From Marinomonas mediterranea MMB-1 (GTDB taxonomy: Bacteria; Pseudomonadota; Gammaproteobacteria; Pseudomonadales; Marinomonadaceae): 64,000 nt of DNA. Shown here piece by piece: positions 8,498 through 17,586 of the stretch (positions are counted from its first letter, which is position 1; each line of letters starts with the position of its first letter). A program made the position numbers and the translations under genes. A model generated the notes under the pieces. The model was not told where the DNA came from, did no database searches, and saw only the letters and a program-made list of their open reading frames with translations. Location: assembly GCF_000192865.1 (NCBI RefSeq), contig NC_015276.1, positions 2,170,001-2,234,000 on the forward strand, given 5' to 3'.

Positions 8498-10173
8498 GCT
8501 TCTTTTTCGGAACTTGTTTCTAGGTTAATTGAGGTAACGGCAGACGTTAATGCATTTATTCGTGTGTCGCAGAATGTTTCATTGGGTAATCGCGCCATGA
8601 CTCCAAGTTTTTCCAAGCGTTCTGTAGTCTGTCCGTTTGGACTAAAAATATACACCGCGCAGCCTGCATCGACCGCATCAATAATGGCGTTTTCCAATGC
8701 TAATCCAATTGTTAAATCCATCATCGGAACGGCGCTTAAATCGATCACAACCGCTTCGTATTCGTTGATTCTGTTATGCTGTCGCGCAATTGCTTTACTA
8801 ACTCCGAAGATCATTGGGCCAGACAGGTAAAAGAACAAAACTTTTCCTTTCGCACTGTCGAGCAGCGCTCTTTCATCGTCCTTAAGGGGGACTCCATCGT
8901 CTGCATCGCTGATGGCTTTAACATTTGTCTCTTGTAATCGACTTAGTTTTTCGATGGTTAAAATGTTAGCAATAAAAACGCCAATGCCGACAGCAACCAT
9001 CAGATCAACAAATATTGTTAGGGCCATTACGCCATACATAATGATCGTTGGGCTTAATGCGACTTTATGTGCTCGTTGTATGAAGCTCCAATCCAGTATA
9101 TTTATGCCAACATATAGTGAAATGCCAGCTAAGACGGCCATCGGTATCATTTGTGTTAACGACGAGGCGCCTAAAACAACTGTTAGTAGGATGAGTGCTC
9201 TTGTAATGCCTGCAAGAGGAGACTTTCCTCCGGATTGAACGTTGACGACGGTGCCCATTGTTGCGCCAGCGCCAGGTAAACCGCCGCAAAAGCCAGAAAG
9301 GGTGTTAGCGATACCTTGCCCAATAAGTTCGCGATTAGAGTCGTGCTCGTTCCTTGTTAGGCTGTCTGCAATGACGGCGGTAAGTAGGGTATCTATGCAC
9401 CCTAATGTACCTAAAACAAGTGCATTTAATACCATGGTCATCATCTGGTCGAACGTGAATGTTGGGATGTGAAAATCAGGCAGACCGGATGGAATTGCGC
9501 CTATACGTCGCACGCCATCATCAGAGAAAATGATGATCGATAGCAAGGTGACGGCAACAAGCGCAACGAGTTGAGGAGGGATGCGCCTTCTCCATTGCTT
9601 CGGTAGGTAAAACAAAATTCCAAGGGTGACTAGTCCAAGAAAAAGTTCAGAAAATGAAATGTTCAGCAATAGGTTTGGTAGCGCCGAAAGTGTTCCTGTT
9701 ACACCACCAGGAGGGGTGGGTTGACCTAAAAATGGAGCAAGTTGAAGGATAATTAATATCACCCCGATGCCAGACATAAAGCCAGATATGACACTATAAG
9801 GCATAAGTGTGATGTACTTACCCAGCTTCAATGCACCTAGGCAAATTTGAAATACCCCTGCCATCATCACAACAGTAAATGCCATTGCGACGCCTTGATC
9901 TGGGTTCGCGGCAATCATTGCGCTTAGTACTGCGGTCATGACAACCGTCATTGGGCCTGTCGGTTCGGAAATAAGGGATGTGGAGCCACCGAAGATGGAG
10001 GCAAATAAGCCGACCAGTATTGCACCCCATAACCCTGCCTCTGCTCCGGCGCCAGATGCCACGCCAAACGCAAGCGCTAACGGGAGGGAGACAATTGCGG
10101 TTGTTAATCCGCCAAATAGATCTCCGGCGAGAGATAAGTTTTTGAATCTAGATAGGTCTATAAGTGTTTTCAT
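8488..10173 (-). CDS. SulP family anion transporter with STAS domain (bicarbonate-type clade likely)
   Basis: A 561-aa inner-membrane anion transporter. The N-terminal 400 residues contain about a dozen hydrophobic segments and the SulP core motifs SEPTGPMTVVMTA and ELIGQGIANTLSGFCGGLPGAGATMGT. Residues 430-550 form a cytoplasmic STAS domain (YLSGPMIFG, VVIDLSAVPMMD). Motif style resembles the BicA-like bicarbonate group more than sulfate permeases, but substrate cannot be read from sequence, and C4-dicarboxylates or sulfate remain possible. No carbonic anhydrase is adjacent. The stop lies in a short tandem repeat. The gene sits downstream of rne but is separated from it by a terminator. Confidence 0.85.
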   Translation of the reverse strand: MKTLIDLSRFKNLSLAGDLFGGLTTAIVSLPLALAFGVASGAGAEAGLWGAILVGLFASIFGGSTSLISEPTGPMTVVMTAVLSAMIAANPDQGVAMAFTVVMMAGVFQICLGALKLGKYITLMPYSVISGFMSGIGVILIILQLAPFLGQPTPPGGVTGTLSALPNLLLNISFSELFLGLVTLGILFYLPKQWRRRIPPQLVALVAVTLLSIIIFSDDGVRRIGAIPSGLPDFHIPTFTFDQMMTMVLNALVLGTLGCIDTLLTAVIADSLTRNEHDSNRELIGQGIANTLSGFCGGLPGAGATMGTVVNVQSGGKSPLAGITRALILLTVVLGASSLTQMIPMAVLAGISLYVGINILDWSFIQRAHKVALSPTIIMYGVMALTIFVDLMVAVGIGVFIANILTIEKLSRLQETNVKAISDADDGVPLKDDERALLDSAKGKVLFFYLSGPMIFGVSKAIARQHNRINEYEAVVIDLSAVPMMDLTIGLALENAIIDAVDAGCAVYIFSPNGQTTERLEKLGVMARLPNETFCDTRINALTSAVTSINLETSSEKEAQG

Positions 10174-10219
10174 TTTTCCAAATAAAAGTTATTAACCAAA
10201 ATTAATGATTGATAAAAAA

Positions 10220-10245
10220 GAGCCCGCATGCAGCGGGCTTTTTTT
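10220..10245 (-). terminator. rne terminator
   Basis: A 7-bp GC-rich stem (10221-10227 pairing with 10233-10239, loop ATGCA) lies directly downstream of rne on the minus strand and is followed there by a T run. Flanking A and T runs also make it usable in the other direction. Confidence 0.85.
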
Positions 10246-10261
10246 GAGCTAATAGCTAAAT

Positions 10262-13200
10262 TTATTCAGCGGTCTCTGTTCCGGAGCTAGCGCTTTCTGG
10301 AGGAGTTGCTTGTACGTCTTCTCCTCGTGATAGTCTCGGATCATTTTTTACTCGTCCTTGACGTCTTCCGCGACGTTCACTCGACGCTGCTCGTTTTTCT
10401 TCCAACGCTTTTCGAGCTTCTTCTTGTTGTTTGAGTATTGCTTCAGGTAGCTCTACTGATGCTCTTTTTTCTGTCACTTTCGGAGCAGGCTTGCCGCGAC
10501 CGCGTCTTGGGGCGCGTGCTCGTTGAGTCGTAGGCTCTGGCTGATCGGCAGTGGGCTCTGGCGTTGGTTGTGCTTCGGGCTTGCTATCAGGCGTCTCTGT
10601 CACTGCTTCAACTGAGTTGTTTTGCTCTGAAGAGCTCTCTTCGGAATCCGTTTTCTCTAGAATGCTTTCCTGAGTACTAGACTCTTCGGAATCCGCTTTC
10701 TCTAGAATGCTTTCCTGAGTACTAGACTCTTTGGCATCAGTTTCTTCGGTGTTAGCCTCTTCAGTACTAGTCTCTTTTGTCGTTGTTGCCTCGGAGGTAG
10801 ATACAGCGGGTTCGTTATCAGAAGAGGTCTCGTTAGAGGCTGTCTGCTGATTCTCGTTTGTCGAACTTACTTCGACAGTGTCTGGAGTGGGTGCAGTTTC
10901 AGTTTGAGCTGCTTCCATTACAGGCTCTTCCTGTTCAGTTTTGACACTTGTGTCTTCTGCATTCGCCGCTTCTGAAGAGGTGCTTTCAGGATCTGTAGTC
11001 TCTACTGGTTCACTTTCAGCAACAGGTTCGCTTGCAGGTTGTGCGCTATTCTCAACTGCATTTTTAGTGGTGTCATCACTAGCGGTTTCCTTTGCAGGTT
11101 CCGCGTCAACGATTGGCGTAGTTTGAGGTGCTTCTTCGTTTGATGACGTTTCTTCTTTCGCAGCTGTTTTAGGAATTGAGGTAGTCTCAAGTTCCTTTTT
11201 CGCAGTGTTCGCTTCTAGCTTGCTCTCTACAACTTCAACAGAAGAAGGTGTTTCAGTAGCGACAGAGGTTTCTTCAGTTGCTGGCTGAGTAGCTTCTGCT
11301 TGCGTCGGTGCTGCATCACCTCGTGGTGATTTACGAGAGCGTCTTGATCTGCGCGGTTTTCTTTCTTTAGTTGAAGCTGAGTCTGTAGACGTCGCGTCGG
11401 AACGTTGTCCTTCTTGAGCTTCAATTTGAGCTGCTTCTTTCGCATCAGCTTCTTGTTTTGCGTTTTCTTGTTTTGCTAGTTCTGCTTCATCACGAAGTTT
11501 ACCGTTTCGACGCTTGTTTTCATTGCGTGTACGTTTGCGCTCTTTTACTTCGGGAACTTTCTTCTCAGGTGCAACTTCAACGGTCGCTTTACGCTTGGTT
11601 TCACTGCGCTCTTCGGATTGCGGCGCTTTTTTCTTCGCTTGAGGAGCGTGAGTTTTTACCTGCGCTTCCGCTTGCTCGCGACGGGTTTTGCGTGTCGAGC
11701 GCGGTTTTTCTTGTTTGCGTTCGTCACCTTGATCGCGCTTTTGGTGTTTGTTCGTACGTTGTGGTTTGGAGCGTTTGTTTCTATCTCCTTGCGTACCTTG
11801 GTTAGAACGGCTTTTAGTTGTTGTGGATGGTTTGCTGTCCTTTTTGGTTTCCGCTTCTTCCGTTGCACCAAACAGTGCGCGGAAAATGCGTGTTAGCAAT
11901 CCAGTTTTTTCAACTTTTTTAGGTTCTGGAGTGGGGGCTGGAGCAGGGGACTTGGGAGCAATACTTGTTACCGCCGCTTGTGGTCGAGCTTGCTCAACCG
12001 CCTGGCGAGGCTCGTAAGGTGCTTCATCGGGAGTTTCTACAAGGGTGTAGCTACTGTCGTCCTGAGTGATTACGGCGTTGTCGTCGCGAATTCTCTCCAC
12101 AGTGAAGTGCGGTGTTTCCATGTGTGGATTTGGCACCAAAATGATGTGCACGTCATTGCGTTTTTCGATTTTCGCGATGTTTGTACGCTTTTCGTTTAAC
12201 AAGAAAGTCGCAACAGAGACCGGTAATATTGCGCGTATTTGAGCGGTGCGTTCTTTCGCACACTCTTCCTCAATAAGGCGAAGTACGGACAGGGCTAGTG
12301 ATTCAACGTCACGGATAAAGCCTTGTCCATTACAGCGTGGGCAAACAATGCCGCTTGTTTCGCCTAGAGAAGGGCGCAAGCGTTGGCGGGACATTTCTAG
12401 AAGTCCAAAGCGCGAGATACGGCCTAGTTGCACTCGAGCGCGGTCCGCTTCAAGTGCTTGTTTCATGCGGTTTTCAACTTCTTTCTGGTTTTTTAGTGGT
12501 GTCATATCGATAAAATCAATGACAACCAGTCCACCTATGTCTCGTAGGCGCAATTGACGTGCAATTTCGTCAGCGGCTTCTAAGTTGGTTTGCAGTGCGG
12601 TCTCTTCGATATCTCCGCCTTTTGTTGCACGTGCGGAGTTGATATCAATCGATACGAGCGCTTCAGTCGGATCAATTACGATGGAGCCGCCTGAAGGTAG
12701 TCGAACTTCACGTTGGAAAGCGGTTTCGATTTGCGTTTCGATTTGGAAACGATTGAACAGCGGAGTGGTATCAGAGTATTGCTTAATGCGACTCTTAAAC
12801 TGTGGCATAACTTGCATAACGAAGTTGATTGCGTCTTGGTAGGCGCCTTTTTCGTCGATTAATACTTCGCCAATGTCATCGCGCAAGTAGTCACGAATTG
12901 CTCTGATAACGATGTTACTTTCTTGATAGATCAAGAATGGAGCTGGCTTTTCTGAAGCTGCTTTTGTGATCGAGCTCCACAATGTATCGAGATAGTCTAA
13001 GTCCCATTGTAGTTCTTCAGTTGAGCGACCTACACCCGCTGTACGAACAATTAAGCCGCCATTTTCAGGGGTTGAAAGGCCGGACATTGCTTCTTTTAAT
13101 TGCGTACGATCATCACCATCGATTCGGCGAGAAATGCCGCCTGCGCGAGGGTTGTTTGGCATTAGTACTAAGTATCGCCCTGCCAAACTTACGAATGTCG

Positions 13201-13549
13201 TCAGTGCTGCACCTTTGTTTCCACGCTCTTCTTTGTCTACTTGAACTATGACTTCCTGACCTTCGGTTAAAACATCTTTGATGTTTAGGCGTCCGTCAGA
13301 GTTAGATTTTTTTGAAAAGTAAGTTTTAGAAATTTCTTTAAGAGGGAGGAATCCGTGTCGTTCTGCGCCGTAGTCAACGAACGCCGCTTCGAGGCTAGGC
13401 TCAATGCGTGTGATTTTCCCTTTGTAGATATTTGCTTTTTTCTGTTCTCTTGACCCGGACTCTATATCTAAATCATAAAGGCGCTGGCCATCCACTAGTG
13501 CAACGCGCAATTCTTCTTGTTGCGTCGCGTTTATTAGCATTCTAATCAT
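10262..13549 (-). CDS. rne: Ribonuclease E
   Basis: Essential endoribonuclease that starts mRNA decay and processes rRNA and tRNA, and scaffolds the degradosome; 1095 aa. The start is set at 13549 (MIRMLINATQQEELRVALVDGQ) because RNase E proteins begin this way; the upstream in-frame ATG at 13639 would add 30 unrelated residues. An S1 domain covers about residues 35-125; the catalytic DNase I-like part has SIDINSA and VVIDFIDM with the metal-binding Asp residues, and the Zn-link is CPRCNGQG. From about residue 510 the protein is a disordered Arg/Lys-rich then Ser/Thr/Glu-rich tail containing a recent 15-residue duplication. Confidence 0.96.
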   Translation of the reverse strand: MIRMLINATQQEELRVALVDGQRLYDLDIESGSREQKKANIYKGKITRIEPSLEAAFVDYGAERHGFLPLKEISKTYFSKKSNSDGRLNIKDVLTEGQEVIVQVDKEERGNKGAALTTFVSLAGRYLVLMPNNPRAGGISRRIDGDDRTQLKEAMSGLSTPENGGLIVRTAGVGRSTEELQWDLDYLDTLWSSITKAASEKPAPFLIYQESNIVIRAIRDYLRDDIGEVLIDEKGAYQDAINFVMQVMPQFKSRIKQYSDTTPLFNRFQIETQIETAFQREVRLPSGGSIVIDPTEALVSIDINSARATKGGDIEETALQTNLEAADEIARQLRLRDIGGLVVIDFIDMTPLKNQKEVENRMKQALEADRARVQLGRISRFGLLEMSRQRLRPSLGETSGIVCPRCNGQGFIRDVESLALSVLRLIEEECAKERTAQIRAILPVSVATFLLNEKRTNIAKIEKRNDVHIILVPNPHMETPHFTVERIRDDNAVITQDDSSYTLVETPDEAPYEPRQAVEQARPQAAVTSIAPKSPAPAPTPEPKKVEKTGLLTRIFRALFGATEEAETKKDSKPSTTTKSRSNQGTQGDRNKRSKPQRTNKHQKRDQGDERKQEKPRSTRKTRREQAEAQVKTHAPQAKKKAPQSEERSETKRKATVEVAPEKKVPEVKERKRTRNENKRRNGKLRDEAELAKQENAKQEADAKEAAQIEAQEGQRSDATSTDSASTKERKPRRSRRSRKSPRGDAAPTQAEATQPATEETSVATETPSSVEVVESKLEANTAKKELETTSIPKTAAKEETSSNEEAPQTTPIVDAEPAKETASDDTTKNAVENSAQPASEPVAESEPVETTDPESTSSEAANAEDTSVKTEQEEPVMEAAQTETAPTPDTVEVSSTNENQQTASNETSSDNEPAVSTSEATTTKETSTEEANTEETDAKESSTQESILEKADSEESSTQESILEKTDSEESSSEQNNSVEAVTETPDSKPEAQPTPEPTADQPEPTTQRARAPRRGRGKPAPKVTEKRASVELPEAILKQQEEARKALEEKRAASSERRGRRQGRVKNDPRLSRGEDVQATPPESASSGTETAE
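10641..10730. repeat. 45-bp tandem duplication inside rne
   Basis: Two copies (10641-10685 and 10686-10730) differ at one position and encode a repeated 15-residue unit, ESSTQESILEK[A/T]DSE, in the acidic disordered tail of RNase E. Frame is kept. Confidence 0.95.
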
Positions 13550-14017
13550 TAATTTTGAACTCTGTTTAGTCACGAACAGAGGGAGCGGTTTGAGTGGCGT
13601 TGAAAAATAGTGCTTTTCCAAGTACGGCGGACACAACATATCTGTTGATGGGTAACACGCAAAGAGGATCTACTGCGAAATTATATCAGTGGACTGGTTA
13701 TATCTTAGCTAGTTACGTCATTTTACGGTTGTATTTTGTCATCAATGGCTTTCAGCAACTTTTTATTTTGAAAGCGTCTCGTACTCAGTCAAACGAACTA
13801 CAAAATCAGGCAACCCATGGTCGACTTCTCTCGATTCATGCGGTTTATTATTTAAGCTTAACTGTTACAGAGGTAAGATATGAGCCAGAGTATCGCTCTG
13901 GTGGTAGTAAATTCGGTATCATACGTTTTCTTCGAGGCGTTTTGTTGCCTCTTACCCTCTGCGGAACTGAATATAGCAGTAAAAACTAAGTGCTTCAATT
14001 ATAAAGGAAACCATTCT
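13550..14017. other. Divergent rne/rluC intergenic region with long rne leader
   Basis: 468 bases between the two divergent starts. It should hold the rne 5' leader, which in E. coli folds into structures used for autoregulation by RNase E itself. An extended -10 element for rne is visible at 13680-13688. A 131-codon + strand frame (13594-13989) crosses the region but has no family resemblance and is treated as chance. No riboswitch was recognised. Confidence 0.6.
13680..13688 (-). promoter_or_regulatory. Candidate extended -10 promoter for rne
   Basis: On the minus strand the sequence reads TGATATAAT, a perfect extended -10 (TGnTATAAT). No good -35 lies 16-18 bases upstream, as is usual for this promoter type. 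It would start transcription near 13673 and give a leader of about 124 bases. Confidence 0.4.
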
Positions 14018-14992
14018 TTGGATAACAAAGACAAAGTTGTCGTCGAACCTACCAAAACAAAGGTCCGGTTCGTTGATATTGATGAAAATAATCATGGCCA
14101 ACGCATAGATAATTTTCTTATTACAGAATTGAAAGGCCTTCCGAAAGGTAAAATCTACAATTTGTTAAGAAAAGGTGAGATACGCGTTAATAAAAAGCGA
14201 ACAAAACCAGATTATCGCCTCCAGTCTGGCGACATTGTTCGCATTGCTCCTTTGGTTCTTCCAGAACGCGCTGATAAGCCGACGGTTGCTGAAGGGCTAA
14301 AAGCGCAGATTGAATCTCGTATTATTTATGAAGATAAAGGCTTGTTGGTTGTTAATAAGCCGTCAGGGCTGGCTGTCCACGGCGGTAGTGGCTTGAGCTT
14401 TGGTCTGGTTGAAGTGGTACGTCAAATGCGGCCGTTAGAGAAATTTGTTGAGCTTGTTCATCGACTAGACCGAGACACATCTGGTTTGATTATGATCGCC
14501 AAGCGTAGAAGTGTATTGAAGTTGCTTCATGAGGCATTGCGTGAAAAAAGTGGTGTTCAAAAAACGTATTTAGCATTAGTGCACGGAGCTTGGTCTAAGC
14601 GTAAGCAGAAGGTTGATGCTCCACTTTTGAAAAATGAATTAAAGTCGGGTGAAAGAGTCGTCCGCGTGAACCCAGAAGGAAAGGAATCGTTAACTCGATT
14701 TAATTTAGTTCGAGAGTTTGAAGGGTTTAGCTTGATTCAATGTGAGCCGGTCACTGGGCGGACTCATCAGATTCGTGTGCACACTCAATTTGCAGGACAT
14801 TCTATTGTTGGTGATGATAAATACACATCGAGCGAGCTCAATAAGCAAACCAAAGAAATGGGGTTCAAGCGTTTGTGCCTGCATGCAACTCGATTAGAGA
14901 TTGATTACGAAGGTGAGAAGTTGATTTTAGAAGCGCCACTTGATGATGAATGGAAAGCGCTGATGTCTAATGTGCTTGTCTCGAGGTATTAG
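14018..14992 (+). CDS. rluC: 23S rRNA pseudouridine synthase RluC
   Basis: Converts U955, U2504 and U2580 (E. coli numbering) of 23S rRNA to pseudouridine. The frame is open from 13880, but TTG at 14018 is preferred: AAGGA stands at 14004-14008, and the protein (324 aa, beginning with DNKDKVVVEPTK) then matches RluC length and layout. An S4 domain (RIDNFL...LRKGEIRVNKKRTKP, about residues 27-75) is followed by the catalytic Asp in HRLDRDTSGLI and the RTHQIRVH segment. It is divergent from rne, the standard gammaproteobacterial order. The stop codon sits in the first of three 14-bp tandem repeats. Confidence 0.93.
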   Translation: MDNKDKVVVEPTKTKVRFVDIDENNHGQRIDNFLITELKGLPKGKIYNLLRKGEIRVNKKRTKPDYRLQSGDIVRIAPLVLPERADKPTVAEGLKAQIESRIIYEDKGLLVVNKPSGLAVHGGSGLSFGLVEVVRQMRPLEKFVELVHRLDRDTSGLIMIAKRRSVLKLLHEALREKSGVQKTYLALVHGAWSKRKQKVDAPLLKNELKSGERVVRVNPEGKESLTRFNLVREFEGFSLIQCEPVTGRTHQIRVHTQFAGHSIVGDDKYTSSELNKQTKEMGFKRLCLHATRLEIDYEGEKLILEAPLDDEWKALMSNVLVSRY

Positions 14993-15020
14993 TTTCGAGG
15001 TATTAGTCTCAAGGTATTAG
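14981..15020. repeat. Three 14-bp tandem repeats at the 3' end of rluC
   Basis: The 12-base core TCGAGGTATTAG recurs at 14981-14992, 14995-15006 and, with one change, 15009-15020. The first copy contains the rluC stop codon. Confidence 0.85.
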
Positions 15021-15056
15021 CACTAAAAGTGCTAGGGCTATAAAAAATAGGTGAAT

Positions 15057-15093
15057 AAAAAGCGGAACATCTGAATGTGATGTTCCGCTTTTT
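15057..15093. terminator. Bidirectional terminator between rluC and the MaoC-like gene
   Basis: A 15-bp perfect inverted repeat (15057-15071 and 15079-15093) with a 7-base loop, A-rich on one side and T-rich on the other, lies between the two convergent genes. Confidence 0.9.
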
Positions 15094-15095
15094 AT

Positions 15096-15503
15096 TTATG
15101 GGAGCATGATGGTCGCTTCCCCAGTAACGACTTTTTTACTGTCACAATGGCATACTGTTTCCAACACAACACGTCTGCGACGTTCATTGATTTCTTTTAC
15201 TGTTACCGTCGTTTGAACTTCTTTTCCGATTAATACGGGGGAGCGGAATTTTAGTGTCTGCTCTAGGTAGATACATCCTGGCCCAGGAAGCTTCGTGCCA
15301 ATGGCAGCAGAAATAAAGCCTGCTGTTAGCATGCCGTGAGCGATAGGTTCTCCAAAGCTGGTGTTTGCGGCATATTCTTCATCTAAATGAACGGGGTTGT
15401 TGTCGCCGGTCACAGCAGCAAACGTATGTACGTCTTCTTTGGAGACGGTTTTTGAATAAGTTTCGCTTAGACCGACTGAAAGGTCTTCGAAAGAATAACT
15501 CAT
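15096..15503 (-). CDS. MaoC-like (R)-specific enoyl-CoA hydratase
   Basis: A 135-aa hot-dog-fold protein. The MaoC/PhaJ signature is present: VTGDNNPVHLDEEYA near residues 31-45 carries the catalytic Asp and His, followed by GEPIAHGMLTAGF. Enzymes of this group hydrate enoyl-CoA to (R)-3-hydroxyacyl-CoA, linking beta-oxidation with polyhydroxyalkanoate or fatty-acid synthesis. It stands alone, divergent from sppA and convergent to rluC, so its physiological substrate cannot be read from the neighbours; no PHA genes are in view. Confidence 0.85.
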   Translation of the reverse strand: MSYSFEDLSVGLSETYSKTVSKEDVHTFAAVTGDNNPVHLDEEYAANTSFGEPIAHGMLTAGFISAAIGTKLPGPGCIYLEQTLKFRSPVLIGKEVQTTVTVKEINERRRRVVLETVCHCDSKKVVTGEATIMLP

Positions 15504-15623
15504 TTTGTTGACTATCCTTATTTTACGTTAATTCGCCTATGGTACACTTACGCGGCATAGTCTTAAAGGTATTGAGCGAACGAGACTAAGTCTATGATAA
15601 AGAAATCGTTTTGAGGGTTGTGA

Positions 15624-16727
15624 ATGAGCTGGAATGAAGAGGATGATCGCAAGGCATCCAATGATATGTTGTCATCTGAAGATGCGTCGTTTTCAAATAA
15701 AGCGCAGTCAAATGATATGTATGTGGATGTAGATCAAGGAACGGACGCGAAGGCTGATAGCACATCAAAGCCAAAACTAACGTCTTCTAATAATGAAGAT
15801 GTTGCGTCGCAAACGGCCGTTTTCGAATTGCTAAAAGAGGCTTTGCTGGAAAATGTGGTAGAAAAGCGTCGTGCTAGACGCTGGAAAATATTTTTCCGCT
15901 TCGTCGGTTTGTTTTTAATCGTCGGTATTTTTGTTGGATGGAGCGCGTCTAGTGTCGTTGAGGATGCCGCTTTAACTGGCGACTCTGTCGCACTTATTCC
16001 TATGCGGGGGACGATTGGGGCTGGGCTGGACATCGATGCTGATGAATATTCCCTATTAATAGAAGATGCCTACGCTGATGCTCGTACGAAAGCGGTCGTA
16101 ATTAAGATGAATAGCCCTGGCGGAAGTCCGGTGCATTCGGGCATTTTGTATGACCTTCTCATGAGTAAGCGAAAAAGTTATCCAGATATCCCTTTGATTG
16201 TGGTCGTTAGTGATATGGCGGCAAGCGGCGGTTACTATATTGCTTCTGCTGCTGACGAAATTTATGCAGACAAGGCCAGTCTTGTCGGTTCTATTGGCGT
16301 TGTGTCGCCAGGGTTTGATGCGAGTGGTCTTCTTGAGTCTATTGGAGTGGAGCGCAGAACCTTTACTGCTGGGGAAGATAAAGCGTTCCTAGATCCATTC
16401 TCTCCTATGACACCTAGTGCTGCGCAAAAATGGCAATCTGTATTGGATAGTACCCATAAACAGTTTATTGAAGCAGTTAAAAAGGGGCGGGGAGATAGGC
16501 TTTCACTAGAACGTGACCTATTTACTGGTATGGTGTTTACAGGTGAACAGGCGGTCTCTTACGGATTGATAGATGGACTTGATTACACGGGACATGTGCT
16601 ATCAAGTCGTTTCTCCAATCTGACACCTGTTTACTATGAACCTCGCGAAGAGCCTTGGAAAGAAGTTGCAAAGGAATTGGGTATCTCGTTTGCAACGCGT
16701 TTATCGACTATTTTCTCTATGAGATAA
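15624..16727 (+). CDS. sppA: SppA-type signal peptide peptidase (S49 family)
   Basis: Membrane-bound serine protease that degrades cleaved signal peptides; 367 aa, the short single-domain form rather than the 618-aa E. coli SppA. A charged Ser/Asp-rich N-terminus of about 90 residues precedes one membrane helix (FFRFVGLFLIVGIFVGW) and the S49 domain. The catalytic pair is visible: S201 in MAASGGYY and K253 in GEDKAF, 52 residues apart, as in the Bacillus enzyme. An SD-like GAGGG lies 8 bases before the ATG. The long acidic cytoplasmic extension is unusual for the short form. Confidence 0.9.
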   Translation: MSWNEEDDRKASNDMLSSEDASFSNKAQSNDMYVDVDQGTDAKADSTSKPKLTSSNNEDVASQTAVFELLKEALLENVVEKRRARRWKIFFRFVGLFLIVGIFVGWSASSVVEDAALTGDSVALIPMRGTIGAGLDIDADEYSLLIEDAYADARTKAVVIKMNSPGGSPVHSGILYDLLMSKRKSYPDIPLIVVVSDMAASGGYYIASAADEIYADKASLVGSIGVVSPGFDASGLLESIGVERRTFTAGEDKAFLDPFSPMTPSAAQKWQSVLDSTHKQFIEAVKKGRGDRLSLERDLFTGMVFTGEQAVSYGLIDGLDYTGHVLSSRFSNLTPVYYEPREEPWKEVAKELGISFATRLSTIFSMR

Positions 16728-16759
16728 AGGTATGTGTAACGGCTTTTTAATGAGATGCT

Positions 16760-17392
16760 TTAATCGGATGCATAGCTCAGTGGGTCTGCGCCGAATTCAC
16801 AAAGTAGTTCGCTAGTTGCGATAAGGGGAAGACCCTCCAATGAAGTGGGGTCGTCTCCTTCCATCTTTTCGAACAGTCTTATACCTAAACCTTCGCATTT
16901 AAAGCTTCCTGCGCAATCGAATGGTTTTTCAATGTCGAGGTATCTTGAAATCTCTTGAGAGCTTAGGTTTTTAAATTGAACTGAGTAAGTTGTGATCTTT
17001 GAACTGCGTTGCTTGGTCTTGCAGCAGGTGATCGTTACGCTGGTGTAAAATTTAACGGTTCTTGATGAAAAAGACGTAAGTTGTTTTTCTGCGTTCTCTT
17101 TCGTAAGGGGCTTACCAATAATTTTGCTGGTTAAAAGGCCGTCTTCGTGTGAGTTTTCTTCTAAGGTGGCGGACTGATCTGATGTGATGATTAGTGTATT
17201 CGATGTGTCGTAAATTTGAAGGATGGCGTCTGCTTTTTCTTCGCTCATTCGTAAAACGTAGTTCTCAATTAACTCTTGTTTTTTCGGTGTCTCATCAATA
17301 TTTGGTGAGTGCGTTGAAAAAGGTACCTTTAATCGATTCAAAAGTGTTTTTCTGTAGGGGGATGAGGACCCCAAAATAATCTTTGGATGCAT
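16760..17392 (-). CDS. yceF: Maf/YceF-like nucleotide pyrophosphatase
   Basis: A 210-aa member of the Maf/HAM1 nucleotide-hydrolysing superfamily; the YceF branch hydrolyses m7GTP. ILGSSSPYRKTLL at the N-terminus, NIDETP, the catalytic-loop TSDQS, GKPLTKENA and CAGSFKCEGLGIRLFEKMEGDDPTSLEGLPLI all match YceF, although the region from about residue 70 to 140 is diverged and carries a short insertion (LEENSHEDGLLTSK). It is divergent from yceD, as in E. coli, where yceF faces yceD-rpmF-plsX. Confidence 0.88.
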   Translation of the reverse strand: MHPKIILGSSSPYRKTLLNRLKVPFSTHSPNIDETPKKQELIENYVLRMSEEKADAILQIYDTSNTLIITSDQSATLEENSHEDGLLTSKIIGKPLTKENAEKQLTSFSSRTVKFYTSVTITCCKTKQRSSKITTYSVQFKNLSSQEISRYLDIEKPFDCAGSFKCEGLGIRLFEKMEGDDPTSLEGLPLIATSELLCEFGADPLSYASD

Positions 17393-17549
17393 TGTGCTTA
17401 CTGACTTTTTATTGATTTAATGTATTCGCTATCACGTTAAAGACTGACGTAATGTTGGTTTGTTTAGAATAATATACGCATTGAATTTATGAAAATCCCT
17501 TTCTTATTCGTTTTTTTACTAAAAAAAGCGATTTAAGTGCCTGAACTCT

Positions 17550-17578
17550 TTGACAATGCCGCTGCTTGGCAATATTAT
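17550..17578 (+). promoter_or_regulatory. Near-consensus sigma-70 promoter of yceD-rpmF
   Basis: TTGACA at 17550-17555 and TATTAT at 17573-17578 are separated by 17 bases. A start point 6-8 bases after the -10 would fall at about 17584-17586, only 1-3 bases before the chosen yceD ATG, which implies a leaderless or nearly leaderless transcript. Confidence 0.65.
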
Positions 17579-17586
17579 TCCTCGCC

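Noticed and set aside
11002..12017. Several frames of 60-115 codons on both strands inside rne
   Set aside because: They fall in the low-complexity tail of RNase E, and their translations are low-complexity mirrors of it.
13594..13989. 131-codon + strand frame in the rne/rluC gap
   Set aside because: No family resemblance, it overlaps the rne N-terminal region and the likely rne promoter, and it runs into the rluC ribosome-site region. The rluC start at 14018 explains the coding signal better.
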